Origin: JACDBE01 sp051002015
GTDB lineage: Bacteria; Actinomycetota; Acidimicrobiia; Spongiisociales; UBA5794
Assembly (NCBI GenBank): GCA_051002015.1
Contig: JBPCMS010000078.1
Span: 1-64,000 of the forward strand
Reading direction: 5' to 3'
DNA: 64,000 nt
Of the stretch, positions 23,840 through 32,672 are shown in pieces. The notes beneath the pieces were generated by a model that worked only from the letters and a program-made list of their open reading frames with translations, made no database searches and was not told where the DNA came from. The stretch's first letter is position 1, and every line of letters starts with the position of its first letter. A program made the translations under genes and the position numbers.

Positions 23840-24217
23840 ATGGCTCGTATCGCCGGAACCGATCTTCCCAGGGACAAGCGGGTCGAGATCGGGCTCACCT
23901 ACATCTTCGGGGTGGGCAGGACCACATCGCAGCGGATGCTCACCGATCTCGACATCGACGTCGACACCAAGGTGCGCGATCTCACCGACGCCGAGGTGGT
24001 CAAGATCCGCCAGTACGTCGACTCGAACCTCACCGTCGAGGGCGACCTGCGACGGGACGTCGCCCAGAACATCAAGCGCAAGATCGAGATCGGCAGCTAC
24101 CAGGGGCTGCGCCACCGGCGCGGCCTCCCGGTGCGCGGGCAGCGCACCCACACCAACGCCCGTACCCGCAAGGGTAAGGCGGCCCCGGTTGCGGGGAAGA
24201 AGAAGGTCGGCAAGTAG
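23840..24217 (+). CDS. rpsM: 30S ribosomal protein S13
   Basis: S13 of 125 residues, in the small-subunit head contacting tRNA and L5. It begins ARIAGTDLPRDKRVEIGLTY and carries the C-terminal GLRHRRGLPVRGQRTHTNAR and RKGK tail. The ATG is three bases after the rpmJ stop. Ordinary in all respects. Confidence 0.97.
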   Translation: MARIAGTDLPRDKRVEIGLTYIFGVGRTTSQRMLTDLDIDVDTKVRDLTDAEVVKIRQYVDSNLTVEGDLRRDVAQNIKRKIEIGSYQGLRHRRGLPVRGQRTHTNARTRKGKAAPVAGKKKVGK

Positions 24218-24232
24218 GTCTAGAGGTAACAC

Positions 24233-24625
24233 GTGGCCAAGCAGCAGCGCACCCCGGGCAGGAGGCGGATCAAGCGGACCATTCCGCATGGTCAGGCGCA
24301 CATCCGCGCCACCTTCAACAACACCATCATCTCCATCTCCGACCAGGACGGTGGCGTGGTGGCGTGGACGTCCGGCGGATCGGTCGGGTTCAAGGGATCG
24401 AGGAAGTCGACCCCGTACGCCGCCCAGGTCGCCGCCGAGCAGGCCGCCCGCCGCGCCGGCGAGATGGGGATCCGCAAGCTGGACGTCATCGTGCGTGGCT
24501 CGGGCTCGGGTCGCGACACCGCCATCCGCACCCTGCAGAACATGGGTATCGAGGTGACCGGGGTCAAGGACGTCACCCCCAACCCGCACAATGGCTGCCG
24601 GCCCAAGAAGCGCAAGGGCCGCTGA
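24233..24625 (+). CDS. rpsK: 30S ribosomal protein S11
   Basis: S11 of 130 residues, forming part of the platform near the mRNA exit. Motifs: HIRATFNNTIISISDQDGGV, GSVGFKGSRKSTPYAAQVAA and the C-terminal DVTPNPHNGCRPKKRKGR. It starts at GTG 24233 with TCTAGAGGTAA just upstream. The stop shares a base with the rpsD ATG. Confidence 0.97.
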   Translation: MAKQQRTPGRRRIKRTIPHGQAHIRATFNNTIISISDQDGGVVAWTSGGSVGFKGSRKSTPYAAQVAAEQAARRAGEMGIRKLDVIVRGSGSGRDTAIRTLQNMGIEVTGVKDVTPNPHNGCRPKKRKGR

Positions 24626-25230
24626 TGGCTCGCTACACCGGACCCAGGACCAAGGTCAGCCGCCGCGCCCGCCAGCTCCTCGACGAGAACAAGGCCAAGT
24701 ACTTCGACAAGCGGCCCTATCCGCCCGGCCAGCACGGCCGGGGCAGGATCCGCGAGTCCCAGTACCAGATCCAGCTGCGCGAGAAGCAGAAGCTGCGCTT
24801 CATGTACGGCGTGCTCGAGCGTCAGTTCCGGCGCTACTACGAGCTCGCCGCCCGCCAGAAGGGCATCACCGGCGAGAACCTGCTCCGCCTGCTCGAGACC
24901 AGGCTCGACAACGTCGTGTACCGGGCGGGCTTCGCCCACACCCGCCCCCAGGCCAGGCAGCTGGTCAACCACAGCCACTTCCTGGTGAACGGCAGGAAGG
25001 TCGACATCCCCTCGTACCGGGTCGGCCAGGGCGACATCATCACCATGAGGGAGCGCAGCCGGAACATCCTCCCCATCCAGCACGCCGTCGACATGGTCGA
25101 CCGCCAGGTGCCGGAATGGCTGGTGGTCGACAAGGCCGATCGCAGGGCCACCGTCACGGTGCTGCCCAGCCGCCAGCAGATCGACACCCAGATCCTAGAG
25201 CAGCTCATCGTCGAGCTCTACTCCAAGTAA
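24625..25230 (+). CDS. rpsD: 30S ribosomal protein S4
   Basis: S4 of 201 residues, a primary 16S rRNA binder. The N-terminal ARYTGPRTKVSRRARQ, the PPGQHGRGRIRESQYQIQLR block and the S4 RNA-binding domain (ETRLDNVVYRAGFAHTRPQA, then LVNHSHFLVNGRKVDIPSY) are clear. It lacks the N-terminal cysteine cluster of zinc-type S4. ATG 24625 overlaps the rpsK stop. Confidence 0.97.
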   Translation: MARYTGPRTKVSRRARQLLDENKAKYFDKRPYPPGQHGRGRIRESQYQIQLREKQKLRFMYGVLERQFRRYYELAARQKGITGENLLRLLETRLDNVVYRAGFAHTRPQARQLVNHSHFLVNGRKVDIPSYRVGQGDIITMRERSRNILPIQHAVDMVDRQVPEWLVVDKADRRATVTVLPSRQQIDTQILEQLIVELYSK

Positions 25231-25280
25231 CCGTCAGCTCTCCCTCTCCCTTTCCCTTTCCCGAGACCCGAGGAGCGTCC

Positions 25281-26231
25281 GTGCTCATCGTCCAGCGCCC
25301 CACCATCGAATCCGAAACGATCACCGAGGATCGTGCTCGGTTCATCGTCCAGCCGCTCGAGCCCGGCTTCGGCTACACGCTCGGCAACACGCTGCGGCGG
25401 ACGTTGCTGGCGCGCATCCCCGGCGCCGCCATCACCTCGGTACGGATCGAGGGGGTCCAGCACGAGTTCTCCACCATGGATGGCGTGGTCGAGGACGTGG
25501 TCGACTTCATCCTCAACCTCAAGCAGGTCGTGCTGCGGATGGAGACCGATTCGGCAACCCTGTACCTGTCGGCCCGGGGCAAGACCGATGTGTCCGCCGC
25601 CGATCTGAAGGTCCCGGCCGGGGTCGAGGTGGTCAACGGTGACCTCCACCTCGCCAGCCTCTCCTCGTCCGGCCGCCTCGAGGTCGAGCTGACCGCCGAC
25701 CGCGGCGTCGGCTACCGCAGCGCCGACCGCGGCCGCTCCGGCGAGAAGATCGGCGTGATCCCGATCGACGCCATCTACTCGCCGGTGCGCAAGGTCGCCT
25801 ACAAGGTGGAGAGCACCCAGGTGGGCATGATGACCGATTTCGACCGGCTGGTGCTCGACGTCGAGAGCGACGGCTCGGTGACCCCGAGCGAGGCGATCTC
25901 GTCGGCAGGCAAGACGCTCCGTGAGCTGTTCGGGCTGTTCGCAGACGTCGACGATTACAGCGGGCTCCCCCTGGGTGACGTCGTCATCGCCGACATGGGC
26001 TCTCCCGATCTCGAGCTGCCCATCGAGGCGCTCGATCTCACCGAGCGGCCCCGCAACTGTCTGCGCCGGGCCCAGATCCATTCCGTCGGCGAGCTGGTGG
26101 AGAAGACCGAGGACGATCTCCTCAATATCACCAACTTCGGGCAGAAGAGCCTCGAGGAGGTCGTGGCCAAGCTCGACGAGCTCGGGCTGTCGCTGCGCAC
26201 CGGTACCGACAGCGAAGGCGGGGTCATCTGA
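25281..26231 (+). CDS. rpoA: DNA-directed RNA polymerase subunit alpha
   Basis: The 316-residue alpha subunit. The N-terminal dimerisation domain contains EPLEPGFGYTLGNTLRRTLL-type sequence (residues about 22-40, reading QPLEPGFGYTLGNTLRRTLL). The C-terminal domain that binds UP elements and activators starts near residue 240 and includes RRAQIHSVGELVEKTEDDLL, then NFGQKSLEEV. GTG 25281 has GAGGAG 6 bases upstream. It lies between rpsD and rplQ, the standard alpha-operon position. Confidence 0.97.
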   Translation: MLIVQRPTIESETITEDRARFIVQPLEPGFGYTLGNTLRRTLLARIPGAAITSVRIEGVQHEFSTMDGVVEDVVDFILNLKQVVLRMETDSATLYLSARGKTDVSAADLKVPAGVEVVNGDLHLASLSSSGRLEVELTADRGVGYRSADRGRSGEKIGVIPIDAIYSPVRKVAYKVESTQVGMMTDFDRLVLDVESDGSVTPSEAISSAGKTLRELFGLFADVDDYSGLPLGDVVIADMGSPDLELPIEALDLTERPRNCLRRAQIHSVGELVEKTEDDLLNITNFGQKSLEEVVAKLDELGLSLRTGTDSEGGVI

Positions 26232-26581
26232 TGCCCACCCCCAAGAAGGGCCCCCGCCTCGGGGGCAGCCCCTCCCATCAGCGGAAGATCCTGGCCAACC
26301 TGGCCGCCTCGCTGATCGTGGAGGAGCGGATCACCACCACCGAGGCCAAAGCCAAGATGCTCCGCCCCTACGTGGAGAAGATCATCACCAAGGCCCGACG
26401 CGGCGATCTGCACGCCAGGCGCACCGTGATGCGCCGGATCACCGATCAAGAGGTGGTCACCAAGCTGTTCGACGACGTCGCTCCCCGCTACGCCAACCGC
26501 CCCGGTGGCTACACCCGGGTGGTCAAGCTGGGCCCCCGTCGCGGCGACGGCGCCGAGATGGCGGTCATCGAGCTGGTCTGA
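26231..26581 (+). CDS. rplQ: 50S ribosomal protein L17
   Basis: L17 of 116 residues, close to the tunnel exit. It begins PTPKKGPRLGGSPSHQRKIL and continues with NLAASLIVEERITTTEAKAK, both standard. The ATG overlaps the rpoA stop. It is the last gene of the alpha cluster; a 166-base gap follows. Confidence 0.96.
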   Translation: MPTPKKGPRLGGSPSHQRKILANLAASLIVEERITTTEAKAKMLRPYVEKIITKARRGDLHARRTVMRRITDQEVVTKLFDDVAPRYANRPGGYTRVVKLGPRRGDGAEMAVIELV

Positions 26582-26747
26582 CGGTCCCGGCGCATCCCCC
26601 CCACCCGTCGGCGACTCGCCAGGCCCGGTCGAGCGGGAGCGAACCAGGGGCTAACCCGGAGTGGTCGATGCTTCGCCCGCCTCAAGCTGCTCCGGGGTGG
26701 CCGGTATGCTCGCCGTCCGATCGAGAGGTGGGCGCTTGGGCGAGACG

Positions 26748-27266
26748 ATGAGACGGCTGGGTGAGGCACTGTCGCTGAGGCGCGAGGCGTTCGTGTGGAT
26801 GGACCTGAACGACCGGGCAACCGGGGACGCCCTCATCCTCGTCGTCCTCACCCGGCTGCTCATCATGCTCGGGCTCGGATTCGGGTTGCTCGGGCTGGCC
26901 ACCAGCGCCTCGGGGCTCGACGTGCTGTTCAGGTCGCTGCTCAATGCCGCCGTCTTCTGGCTCGTCTACAGCGGCATCACCTATGCCGTCTCCCGGTACC
27001 TGCTCGAAGGGGACGGCAGCTTCGCCACCATCCTGCGCATCACCGGGTTCGCCTACCCCACGCTGCTGCTCACCCTGGTCACCATCCGGATCTTCGACAA
27101 CGGGATCATCGCCTTCGTCGTCGCCTCCATCTGGTTCCTCCTGGTGGTGGCCCACGGGGTGCGCTACGAGAGCGATCTGCCGATCGAGCGCGCCGCCCTG
27201 GCCGCCGGGCTCGGGCTGGTGGGGTGGATGGTGGTCGCCTCGATCCTCGGCTACGGGCTGGTCTGA
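26748..27266 (+). CDS. Yip1-domain-like membrane protein
   Basis: A 172-residue membrane protein with about five hydrophobic segments: LILVVLTRLLIMLGLGFGLL, LLNAAVFWLVYSGITYAVS, ITGFAYPTLLLTLVTIRIF, IIAFVVASIWFLLVVAHGV and LAAGLGLVGWMVVASILGY. The pattern and the FAYPTLLL turn resemble Yip1-family proteins of unknown function. ATG 26748 is preferred; an in-frame ATG at 26706 is possible. A TATGCT hexamer at 26704-26709 could be its -10. Confidence 0.65.
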   Translation: MRRLGEALSLRREAFVWMDLNDRATGDALILVVLTRLLIMLGLGFGLLGLATSASGLDVLFRSLLNAAVFWLVYSGITYAVSRYLLEGDGSFATILRITGFAYPTLLLTLVTIRIFDNGIIAFVVASIWFLLVVAHGVRYESDLPIERAALAAGLGLVGWMVVASILGYGLV

Positions 27267-27295
27267 CCGGTGGCGGCCGGGTGACGGGGGCCGGC

Positions 27296-28048
27296 ATGAC
27301 CACCTGGCGGATCGACCTCGCCTACGACGGGACCGGCTTCCACGGCTACGCCCGCCAGCAGGCGGTGCGCACCGTCCAGGGTGAGCTGGAGACGGCGCTC
27401 GAGCCGTTCACCGGGCCGGTGCCGACCTTTGTCGCCGGGCGCACCGACCGCGGGGTCCACGCCACCGGGCAGGTGGTCAGCTTCGCCACCGAGACACCCA
27501 TCGACCCGGTCAGGGTGGTGCGGTCGCTCAACCGCCGGCTGGGCCCCGAGATCGCGGTCAAGCGGCTGGTGGCGGCTGCCGACGGCTTCCATGCCCGGTT
27601 CTCGGCGGTGGGTAGGGCCTATGAGTACCTGATCCTCGACGGCGAGGTTCCCGACCCGTTCCTGTCCAGCATCTCGTGGCACCTCGGCCATGCGCTCGAC
27701 GTCGACGCCATGGACGAGGCCGCCGCCGCCCTGATCGGCGAGCACGATTTCGCCGCCTTCTGTCGCCGTGCCGAGCAGCGGAGCACGATCCGTCTGGTGC
27801 GCACCGCCCGCTGGGAGCGGCGGCGCCCCGATCTGGTGGTGTTCACCATCGAGGCATCCTCGTTCTGCCACCAGATGGTCCGCTCGGTGGTGGCCAGCTG
27901 CGCCCGGATCGGTCGTGGGGCGGCATCACCGGGCTCGATGGCCGACGTGATCGCCTCCCGGGACCGGTCCCTCACCGCGGGGCCGGCCCCACCTCACGGG
28001 CTCACCCTGGTCAGGATCGACTACCCCGCAGACCTTCCCGAACCTTAG
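27296..28048 (+). CDS. truA: tRNA pseudouridine synthase A
   Basis: Makes pseudouridine 38-40 in the tRNA anticodon stem. The 250-residue protein has the catalytic Asp51 in AGRTDRGVHATGQVVSF, the N-terminal DLAYDGTGFHGYARQ and the C-terminal FCHQMVRSVV. ATG 27296 is chosen; a GTG 15 bases upstream is an alternative. Its stop codon (TAG) lies inside the first copy of a 52-bp dispersed repeat. Confidence 0.95.
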   Translation: MTTWRIDLAYDGTGFHGYARQQAVRTVQGELETALEPFTGPVPTFVAGRTDRGVHATGQVVSFATETPIDPVRVVRSLNRRLGPEIAVKRLVAAADGFHARFSAVGRAYEYLILDGEVPDPFLSSISWHLGHALDVDAMDEAAAALIGEHDFAAFCRRAEQRSTIRLVRTARWERRRPDLVVFTIEASSFCHQMVRSVVASCARIGRGAASPGSMADVIASRDRSLTAGPAPPHGLTLVRIDYPADLPEP

Positions 28049-28091
28049 GTTCTGCGTACCCCTGGCGAGTACCAATCCGCTGAAGTTCGGG
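28040..28091 (+). repeat. 52-bp dispersed repeat, copy 1
   Basis: GAACCTTAGGTT, 23 variable bases, then ATCCGCTGAAGTTCGGG. The same 12 + 23 + 17 layout recurs at 58721-58772, with TGGCG conserved inside the spacer. The first block is a near-palindrome (GAACCT-T-AGGTTC) and the outer ends form an imperfect inverted repeat. This copy overlaps the truA stop and lies upstream of rplM. Confidence 0.85.
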
Positions 28092-28129
28092 GGGTGGCGG
28101 CTGCGGACGGATGCCGACGGTCCGAAGGA

Positions 28130-28160
28130 TTGGCGGGAGAAGGCCCGTGGGGGGTAGCAT
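28130..28160 (+). promoter_or_regulatory. Possible rplM-rpsI promoter
   Basis: TTGGCG (28130-28135) and TAGCAT (28155-28160) with a 19-base spacer lie 60 bases upstream of rplM. The spacing is slightly long, so this is tentative. Confidence 0.35.
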
Positions 28161-28219
28161 GCGCCCGCTTCCGGTCCCTCCGGGAGCTCTCCCTTGTCCG
28201 AGGACCGGTCAGACTCGCC

Positions 28220-28681
28220 ATGAAGCCAAAGCTGCAGAGGACGTATTCGCCCAAGGCGGCGGAGCTCGAGCACCGTTGGTACGTCGTCGACGCCACCGAC
28301 GTCCCCCTGGGGCGGCTCGCCTCCGGCGTCGCCACCATCATCCGGGGCAAGCACAAGCCGACGTATGCCCCGCACATGGACGGGGGCGACTACGTGGTGG
28401 TGATCAACGCCGAGAAGGTGGCCGCCACCGGCAGCAAGGAGACCCAGAAGATGTACTACCGCCACTCGGGCTACCCGGGCGGTCTGCGCCAGATGACGCT
28501 CGGGCAGATGCGAGAGCGGTACCCGGAACGGATCATCGAATCGGCGGTGCGGGGCATGCTCCCCAAGAACAAGCTGGGCCGCGCCATGTTCACCAAGCTC
28601 AAGGTCTACGCAGGCGGCGAGCACCCCCACGCCGCTCAGGCACCCGAAGCACTCACGATAGGAAAGGAACGGGTCCGATGA
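28220..28681 (+). CDS. rplM: 50S ribosomal protein L13
   Basis: L13 of 153 residues, an early 23S rRNA binder. From ATG 28220 it reads MKPKLQRTYSPKAAELEHRW, followed by VVDATDVPLGRLASGVATII, GGDYVVVINAEKV and MLPKNKLGRAMFTKLKVYAG. The upstream in-frame stretch (to 28094) is not L13-like. It overlaps rpsI by four bases, the standard rplM-rpsI pair. Confidence 0.96.
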   Translation: MKPKLQRTYSPKAAELEHRWYVVDATDVPLGRLASGVATIIRGKHKPTYAPHMDGGDYVVVINAEKVAATGSKETQKMYYRHSGYPGGLRQMTLGQMRERYPERIIESAVRGMLPKNKLGRAMFTKLKVYAGGEHPHAAQAPEALTIGKERVR

Positions 28682-29070
28682 CGCAGCCATTGGCGCAGGG
28701 CACGGGTCGCCGCAAGAGCTCGGTCGCCCGCGTCAGGCTCTACGACGGGACCGGGGTGTTCGAGCTCAACGGGCGCACCCTCGAGGATTACTTCCCCCAG
28801 GCGGCGCTGCGTCTGCGTGCCCTCGAGCCGCTGCGAACCGTCGACATGGAGGGGCGTTTCGACGTCAAGGCCACGATCGAGGGTGGCGGTTTCACCGGCC
28901 AGACCGACGCCCTGCGTCTCGGCATCGCCCGGGCGCTGATCGTCGTCGATCCCGAGCTTCGCCCCGCCCTGAAGAGCGAGGGTCTGCTCACCCGCGATGC
29001 ACGGCGGGTGGAGCGCAAGAAGTACGGGCTGCGCAAGGCCCGCAGGGCCCCGCAGTTCACCAAGCGCTGA
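28678..29070 (+). CDS. rpsI: 30S ribosomal protein S9
   Basis: S9 of 130 residues, whose C-terminal tail contacts P-site tRNA. Motifs: GTGRRKSSVARVRLYDGTG, GGGFTGQTDALRLGIARAL, and the terminal KKYGLRKARRAPQFTKR. It starts at ATG 28678 over the rplM stop, with AGGAAAGGAAC upstream. Confidence 0.97.
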   Translation: MTQPLAQGTGRRKSSVARVRLYDGTGVFELNGRTLEDYFPQAALRLRALEPLRTVDMEGRFDVKATIEGGGFTGQTDALRLGIARALIVVDPELRPALKSEGLLTRDARRVERKKYGLRKARRAPQFTKR

Positions 29071-29099
29071 ACCTGCCGCGCCACGACCGCCCGCCGACC

Positions 29100-30416
29100 G
29101 TGACCTCCGACCGCCTGTTCGGAACCGACGGGGTCAGAGGTGTCGCCAACACCGAGCTCAACCCGCAGCTCGCCTTCGATCTGGCGCGGGCGACGGCGGG
29201 CTCGGTCGCCGGGGTGGTCCTCATCGGAAGGGACACCCGCCGCTCGGGGCCGATGCTCACCGCCGCCCTCCACGCCGGGTTCACCTCGGTGGGCCTCGAC
29301 ACCGTCGACCTCGGGGTGCTCCCCGTGGGCGGCGTCGCCCGGCTCACCATGACCGAGGGGGCGGCGCTCGGGGTGATGGTCAGCGCCTCGCACAACCCCG
29401 CCGCCGACAACGGGGTCAAGCTCATCGGCCCCAACGGGAACAAGCTCCCCGACGCCGAGGAGGATGCGATCACCGCCCGGTTCATGGCGGGCGGGCCGTA
29501 CCCTCAGCCGACCGGCGCCGGTGTGGGTTCGATCACCATCATGGACGACGCCCTCTCCCGCTACGTGGACCAGCTCGCCACCGAGCACGGGGTCGCCCTC
29601 GACGGGATGGAGATCGTGCTCGACTGCGCCAACGGGGCGGCCTCGGTGGCCGCCCCCGAGCTGTTCGGCAGGCTCGGTGCCAGGGTCCAGGTCCACGCCG
29701 CCCATCCGGACGGCCTCAACATCAACGACGGGGTGGGGGCCACCCATCCCGAGACCCTCGCCGGCCTGGTCGACGGGCGGGTCGGCTTCTGCTTCGACGG
29801 CGACGCCGACCGCTTCATCGCCATCGACGAGGACGGGGCGGTGGCCAACGGTGACGTGGTCATCGCCGTGCTCGCCAACCACCTCAAGTCCACAGGGCAG
29901 CTCGCCGGCAACCGGGTGGTCACCACCGTGATGGCCAACCTCGGCTTCATCCATGCCATGCAGGCCATGGGCATCGAGGTGACGCAGACCAAGGTGGGCG
30001 ACCGCTACGTCCTCGAGCAGATGCAGCGGGTCGGCGCCGTGCTCGGCGGCGAGCAGTCCGGCCACGTCATCCTCGAGGACAGGGTGAGCGGCGACGGTCT
30101 CCGCACCGCCCTCCGTCTCACCGAGGTGATGGCGGGGACCGGGCAGGAGCTTCGCCGGCTGCGCCGCGTCATCACCGAGTTCCCCCAGGTGCTGATCAAT
30201 GTCAGGGTGGCCGACCGCAACGGGCTGGCGGGCGCCGCCGAGGTGTGGGCTGCGGTCAAGGACGCCGAAACCACGCTGGGCGACGACGGACGGGTGCTGG
30301 TTCGCGCCTCGGGGACCGAGCCGCTGGTTCGGGTGATGGTCGAGGCGCCCACCATCGACGGCGCCGACCGGCTGGCCCGGTCGCTGGTCGAGGTCGTTGC
30401 CGCAACGCTGGGGTGA
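29100..30416 (+). CDS. glmM: Phosphoglucosamine mutase
   Basis: Converts glucosamine-6-phosphate to glucosamine-1-phosphate on the way to UDP-GlcNAc for peptidoglycan. The 438 residues include LFGTDGVRGVANTEL, the phosphoserine loop SASHNPAADNG (Ser97), the metal loop FDGDADRF and the C-terminal phosphate-binding RASGTEPLVRVMVEA. It starts at GTG 29100, 29 bases after rpsI. The next gene, glmS, supplies its substrate. Confidence 0.96.
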   Translation: MTSDRLFGTDGVRGVANTELNPQLAFDLARATAGSVAGVVLIGRDTRRSGPMLTAALHAGFTSVGLDTVDLGVLPVGGVARLTMTEGAALGVMVSASHNPAADNGVKLIGPNGNKLPDAEEDAITARFMAGGPYPQPTGAGVGSITIMDDALSRYVDQLATEHGVALDGMEIVLDCANGAASVAAPELFGRLGARVQVHAAHPDGLNINDGVGATHPETLAGLVDGRVGFCFDGDADRFIAIDEDGAVANGDVVIAVLANHLKSTGQLAGNRVVTTVMANLGFIHAMQAMGIEVTQTKVGDRYVLEQMQRVGAVLGGEQSGHVILEDRVSGDGLRTALRLTEVMAGTGQELRRLRRVITEFPQVLINVRVADRNGLAGAAEVWAAVKDAETTLGDDGRVLVRASGTEPLVRVMVEAPTIDGADRLARSLVEVVAATLG

Positions 30417-30510
30417 CGGGCCATATCGGCCGCCAGACCCATGGCGAACCCGCCAGGCTGCCCTAAGCTCCTCGACATCAATCGAAACCGACCGGGCTCT
30501 CGCGTCTTCC

Positions 30511-30646
30511 AGCGCCAGCCCTCGCCCCCGTGGTGAGGTGACGAGGAAGAGGGATCATCGAGCAGTCGGCGGGTGCCCTCTCGGCCGCCCACGGCCGTAG
30601 GGACGGAGCAAACCCCGGGGGCGACCCCGGGAACAGAGGCCGTCCC
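30511..30646 (+). ncRNA. glmS ribozyme: glmS ribozyme (glucosamine-6-phosphate-activated self-cleaving RNA)
   Basis: The glmS leader matches the glmS ribozyme consensus in order. AGCGCCAG (cleavage expected between A30511 and G30512) is followed by P1, CCTCGCC pairing with GGTGAGG. Then come TGACGAGGA, the P2 region AGAGGG...CCCTCT enclosing ATCATCGA and TCGGCGG, and the stem CGGCC-GCCCAC-GGCCG. A GC-rich P4-like hairpin lies at about 30612-30630. The closing helix is GGGACGG (30600-30606) with CCGTCCC (30640-30646). The ribozyme is known to cleave in response to GlcN6P, down-regulating glmS. It lies 68 bases upstream of the glmS ATG. Confidence 0.92.
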
Positions 30647-30713
30647 GTGTGGGGAGCGGAGCGATCTCCGCTCGAGTGCCTCCGGTCGCACGACACAGGA
30701 GGTCGATGCGCGC

Positions 30714-32540
30714 ATGTGCGGCATCCTTGGCTACGTCGGTCCTCGCCAGGCCGCCCCATTGATCCTCGACGGTCTCCGCCGTCTCGAGTACCGCGGGTAC
30801 GACTCGGCAGGCATCGCCGTGGTCGATGACGGCGCAATCGACATCCGCAAGGCCCAGGGCAAGATCGAGCGGCTGTCCGGCATCCTCGAGCAGAAGCCGC
30901 TGGCGGGCATGGTGGGGATCGGGCACACCCGCTGGGCCACCCACGGCGAGCCCAGCGACGCCAACGCCCACCCCCACACCGATCCGTCTGGCCGGTTCGT
31001 CGTGGTCCACAACGGGATCATCGAGAACTTCCACGAGCTGAAGAACGCCCTCACCGCCCAGGGGCACGGCTTCACGTCCGACACGGACACCGAGATCCTC
31101 GCCCATCTGGTCGCCGACGAGTATGAGGGCGACCTGGTCGAGGCGGTGCGGCGCGCCGTTGGTCACGCCGCAGGCGCATACGCCCTGGTGGTGATGTGCG
31201 TCGACGAGCCGGAGCGGATCGTCGCCGTCCGCAAGGTGAGCCCGCTGGTGGTGGGGCTCGGTGACGGGGAGACGTTCCTCGCCTCCGACATCCCGGCAGT
31301 GCTCCAGCACACCCGTGACTTCCTCGTGGTCGAGGACGGGGAGATGGTGGTGGTCGACGCAGACGGCGCCACCATCGAGCACATCGAGGGCGGGGTGATC
31401 GACCGCCCGGTGCTCCACGTCGACTGGAACGCCGACCAGGCCGAGAAGGGCGGCTTCGAGCACTTCATGCTCAAGGAGATCCACGAGCAGCCCGCCGTCG
31501 TGACCGAGACCGTCTCCGGGCGTCTCGACGCCTCGGGCGAGGTGTGGCTCGAGGGGGTCGGATTCGACGACGCCTTCGCCCGAGACATGGAGCACCTGTG
31601 GGTGACCGCCTGTGGCACCGCCTACCACGCCGGGCTGGTCGGCAGGGAGATCTTCCAGCGGGTGCTCCGCATCCCCACCTCGGTGGAGTACGCCCACGAG
31701 ATGCGGTACGGCGACCCGCTGGTGACATCGCCGAGCCTCACCATCGCCATCAGCCAGTCGGGGGAGACCGCCGACACCCTGGCCGCCGCCAGGCTCGCCC
31801 GGAGCAGGGGCTCGCGGCTGCTCGCCCTGACCAATGTGGTGGGCTCGACGCTGAGCCGCGAGGCGGACGACATCCTGTACACCAGGGCGGGTCCCGAGAT
31901 CTCGGTGGCGTCAACCAAGGCGTACTCGGCGATGCTGGTGGCCCAGTACCTGCTGGCGCTGCGCATCGGCCGGGTGCGCGGGGTGGTCGACGCCGACCTC
32001 TCGGAGCGGATCGGTCGGGGGCTGCATGCCCTGCCGGGCCAGGTCGAGGCGGTGCTCGGCGACGAGGAGTCGGTGGCCAAGGCCGCAATCCAGATCGCCG
32101 ACGCCCAGGACGTGTACTTCATCGGGCGCGGCCTCGACTACGCCGTTGCCATGGAGGGGTCGCTCAAGCTGAAGGAGATCAGCTACCTGCACTCCGAGGC
32201 GATGCCGGCGGGCGAACTCAAGCACGGCACCCTGGCCCTGGTCACCAAGGGCACACCGGTGATCGTGGTGCTCACCCAGGGCGCGGTGTACGACAAGACC
32301 ATGTCGGCGGTGCAGGAGGTGAAGGCGCGGGGGGCGACCGTGCTCGCCGTCGGCTACGAGGACGACTCGTCGATCGGCAGCTTCGCCGACGACGTGCTCA
32401 GGATCCCCCGCACCGACGACCTGCTCAGCCCGGTGACCGCCATCGTGCCGCTGCAGCTGCTGGCGTACCACGTCGCCCGGTTGCGGGGCCACGACATCGA
32501 CCAGCCGAGGAACCTGGCCAAGTCCGTCACCGTGGAATAG
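30714..32540 (+). CDS. glmS: Glutamine-fructose-6-phosphate aminotransferase (isomerising)
   Basis: Makes glucosamine-6-phosphate from fructose-6-phosphate and glutamine, the first step to UDP-GlcNAc. The 608 residues start MCGILGYVG, with the N-terminal nucleophile Cys (class II glutaminase, residues 1 to about 235). Two SIS domains follow, containing TACGTAYHAG, ISQSGETADT and GRGLDYAVAMEGSLKLKE, and the protein ends LAKSVTVE. ATG 30714 follows ACACAGGAGG. It is preceded by a glmS ribozyme and by glmM. Confidence 0.97.
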   Translation: MCGILGYVGPRQAAPLILDGLRRLEYRGYDSAGIAVVDDGAIDIRKAQGKIERLSGILEQKPLAGMVGIGHTRWATHGEPSDANAHPHTDPSGRFVVVHNGIIENFHELKNALTAQGHGFTSDTDTEILAHLVADEYEGDLVEAVRRAVGHAAGAYALVVMCVDEPERIVAVRKVSPLVVGLGDGETFLASDIPAVLQHTRDFLVVEDGEMVVVDADGATIEHIEGGVIDRPVLHVDWNADQAEKGGFEHFMLKEIHEQPAVVTETVSGRLDASGEVWLEGVGFDDAFARDMEHLWVTACGTAYHAGLVGREIFQRVLRIPTSVEYAHEMRYGDPLVTSPSLTIAISQSGETADTLAAARLARSRGSRLLALTNVVGSTLSREADDILYTRAGPEISVASTKAYSAMLVAQYLLALRIGRVRGVVDADLSERIGRGLHALPGQVEAVLGDEESVAKAAIQIADAQDVYFIGRGLDYAVAMEGSLKLKEISYLHSEAMPAGELKHGTLALVTKGTPVIVVLTQGAVYDKTMSAVQEVKARGATVLAVGYEDDSSIGSFADDVLRIPRTDDLLSPVTAIVPLQLLAYHVARLRGHDIDQPRNLAKSVTVE

Positions 32541-32672
32541 CTGGCGGTGACGCCGGTAGCGGCTATCCTGGGGCAACGAACACGAGCATTCCGGGCCGGG
32601 AAGGGTCGTGGCGCCGTTGCGCCGCCCTCCCTCTCCTCCGCCCCAGCTTCGTCCCCTTTCGGAGGTTGTCCC

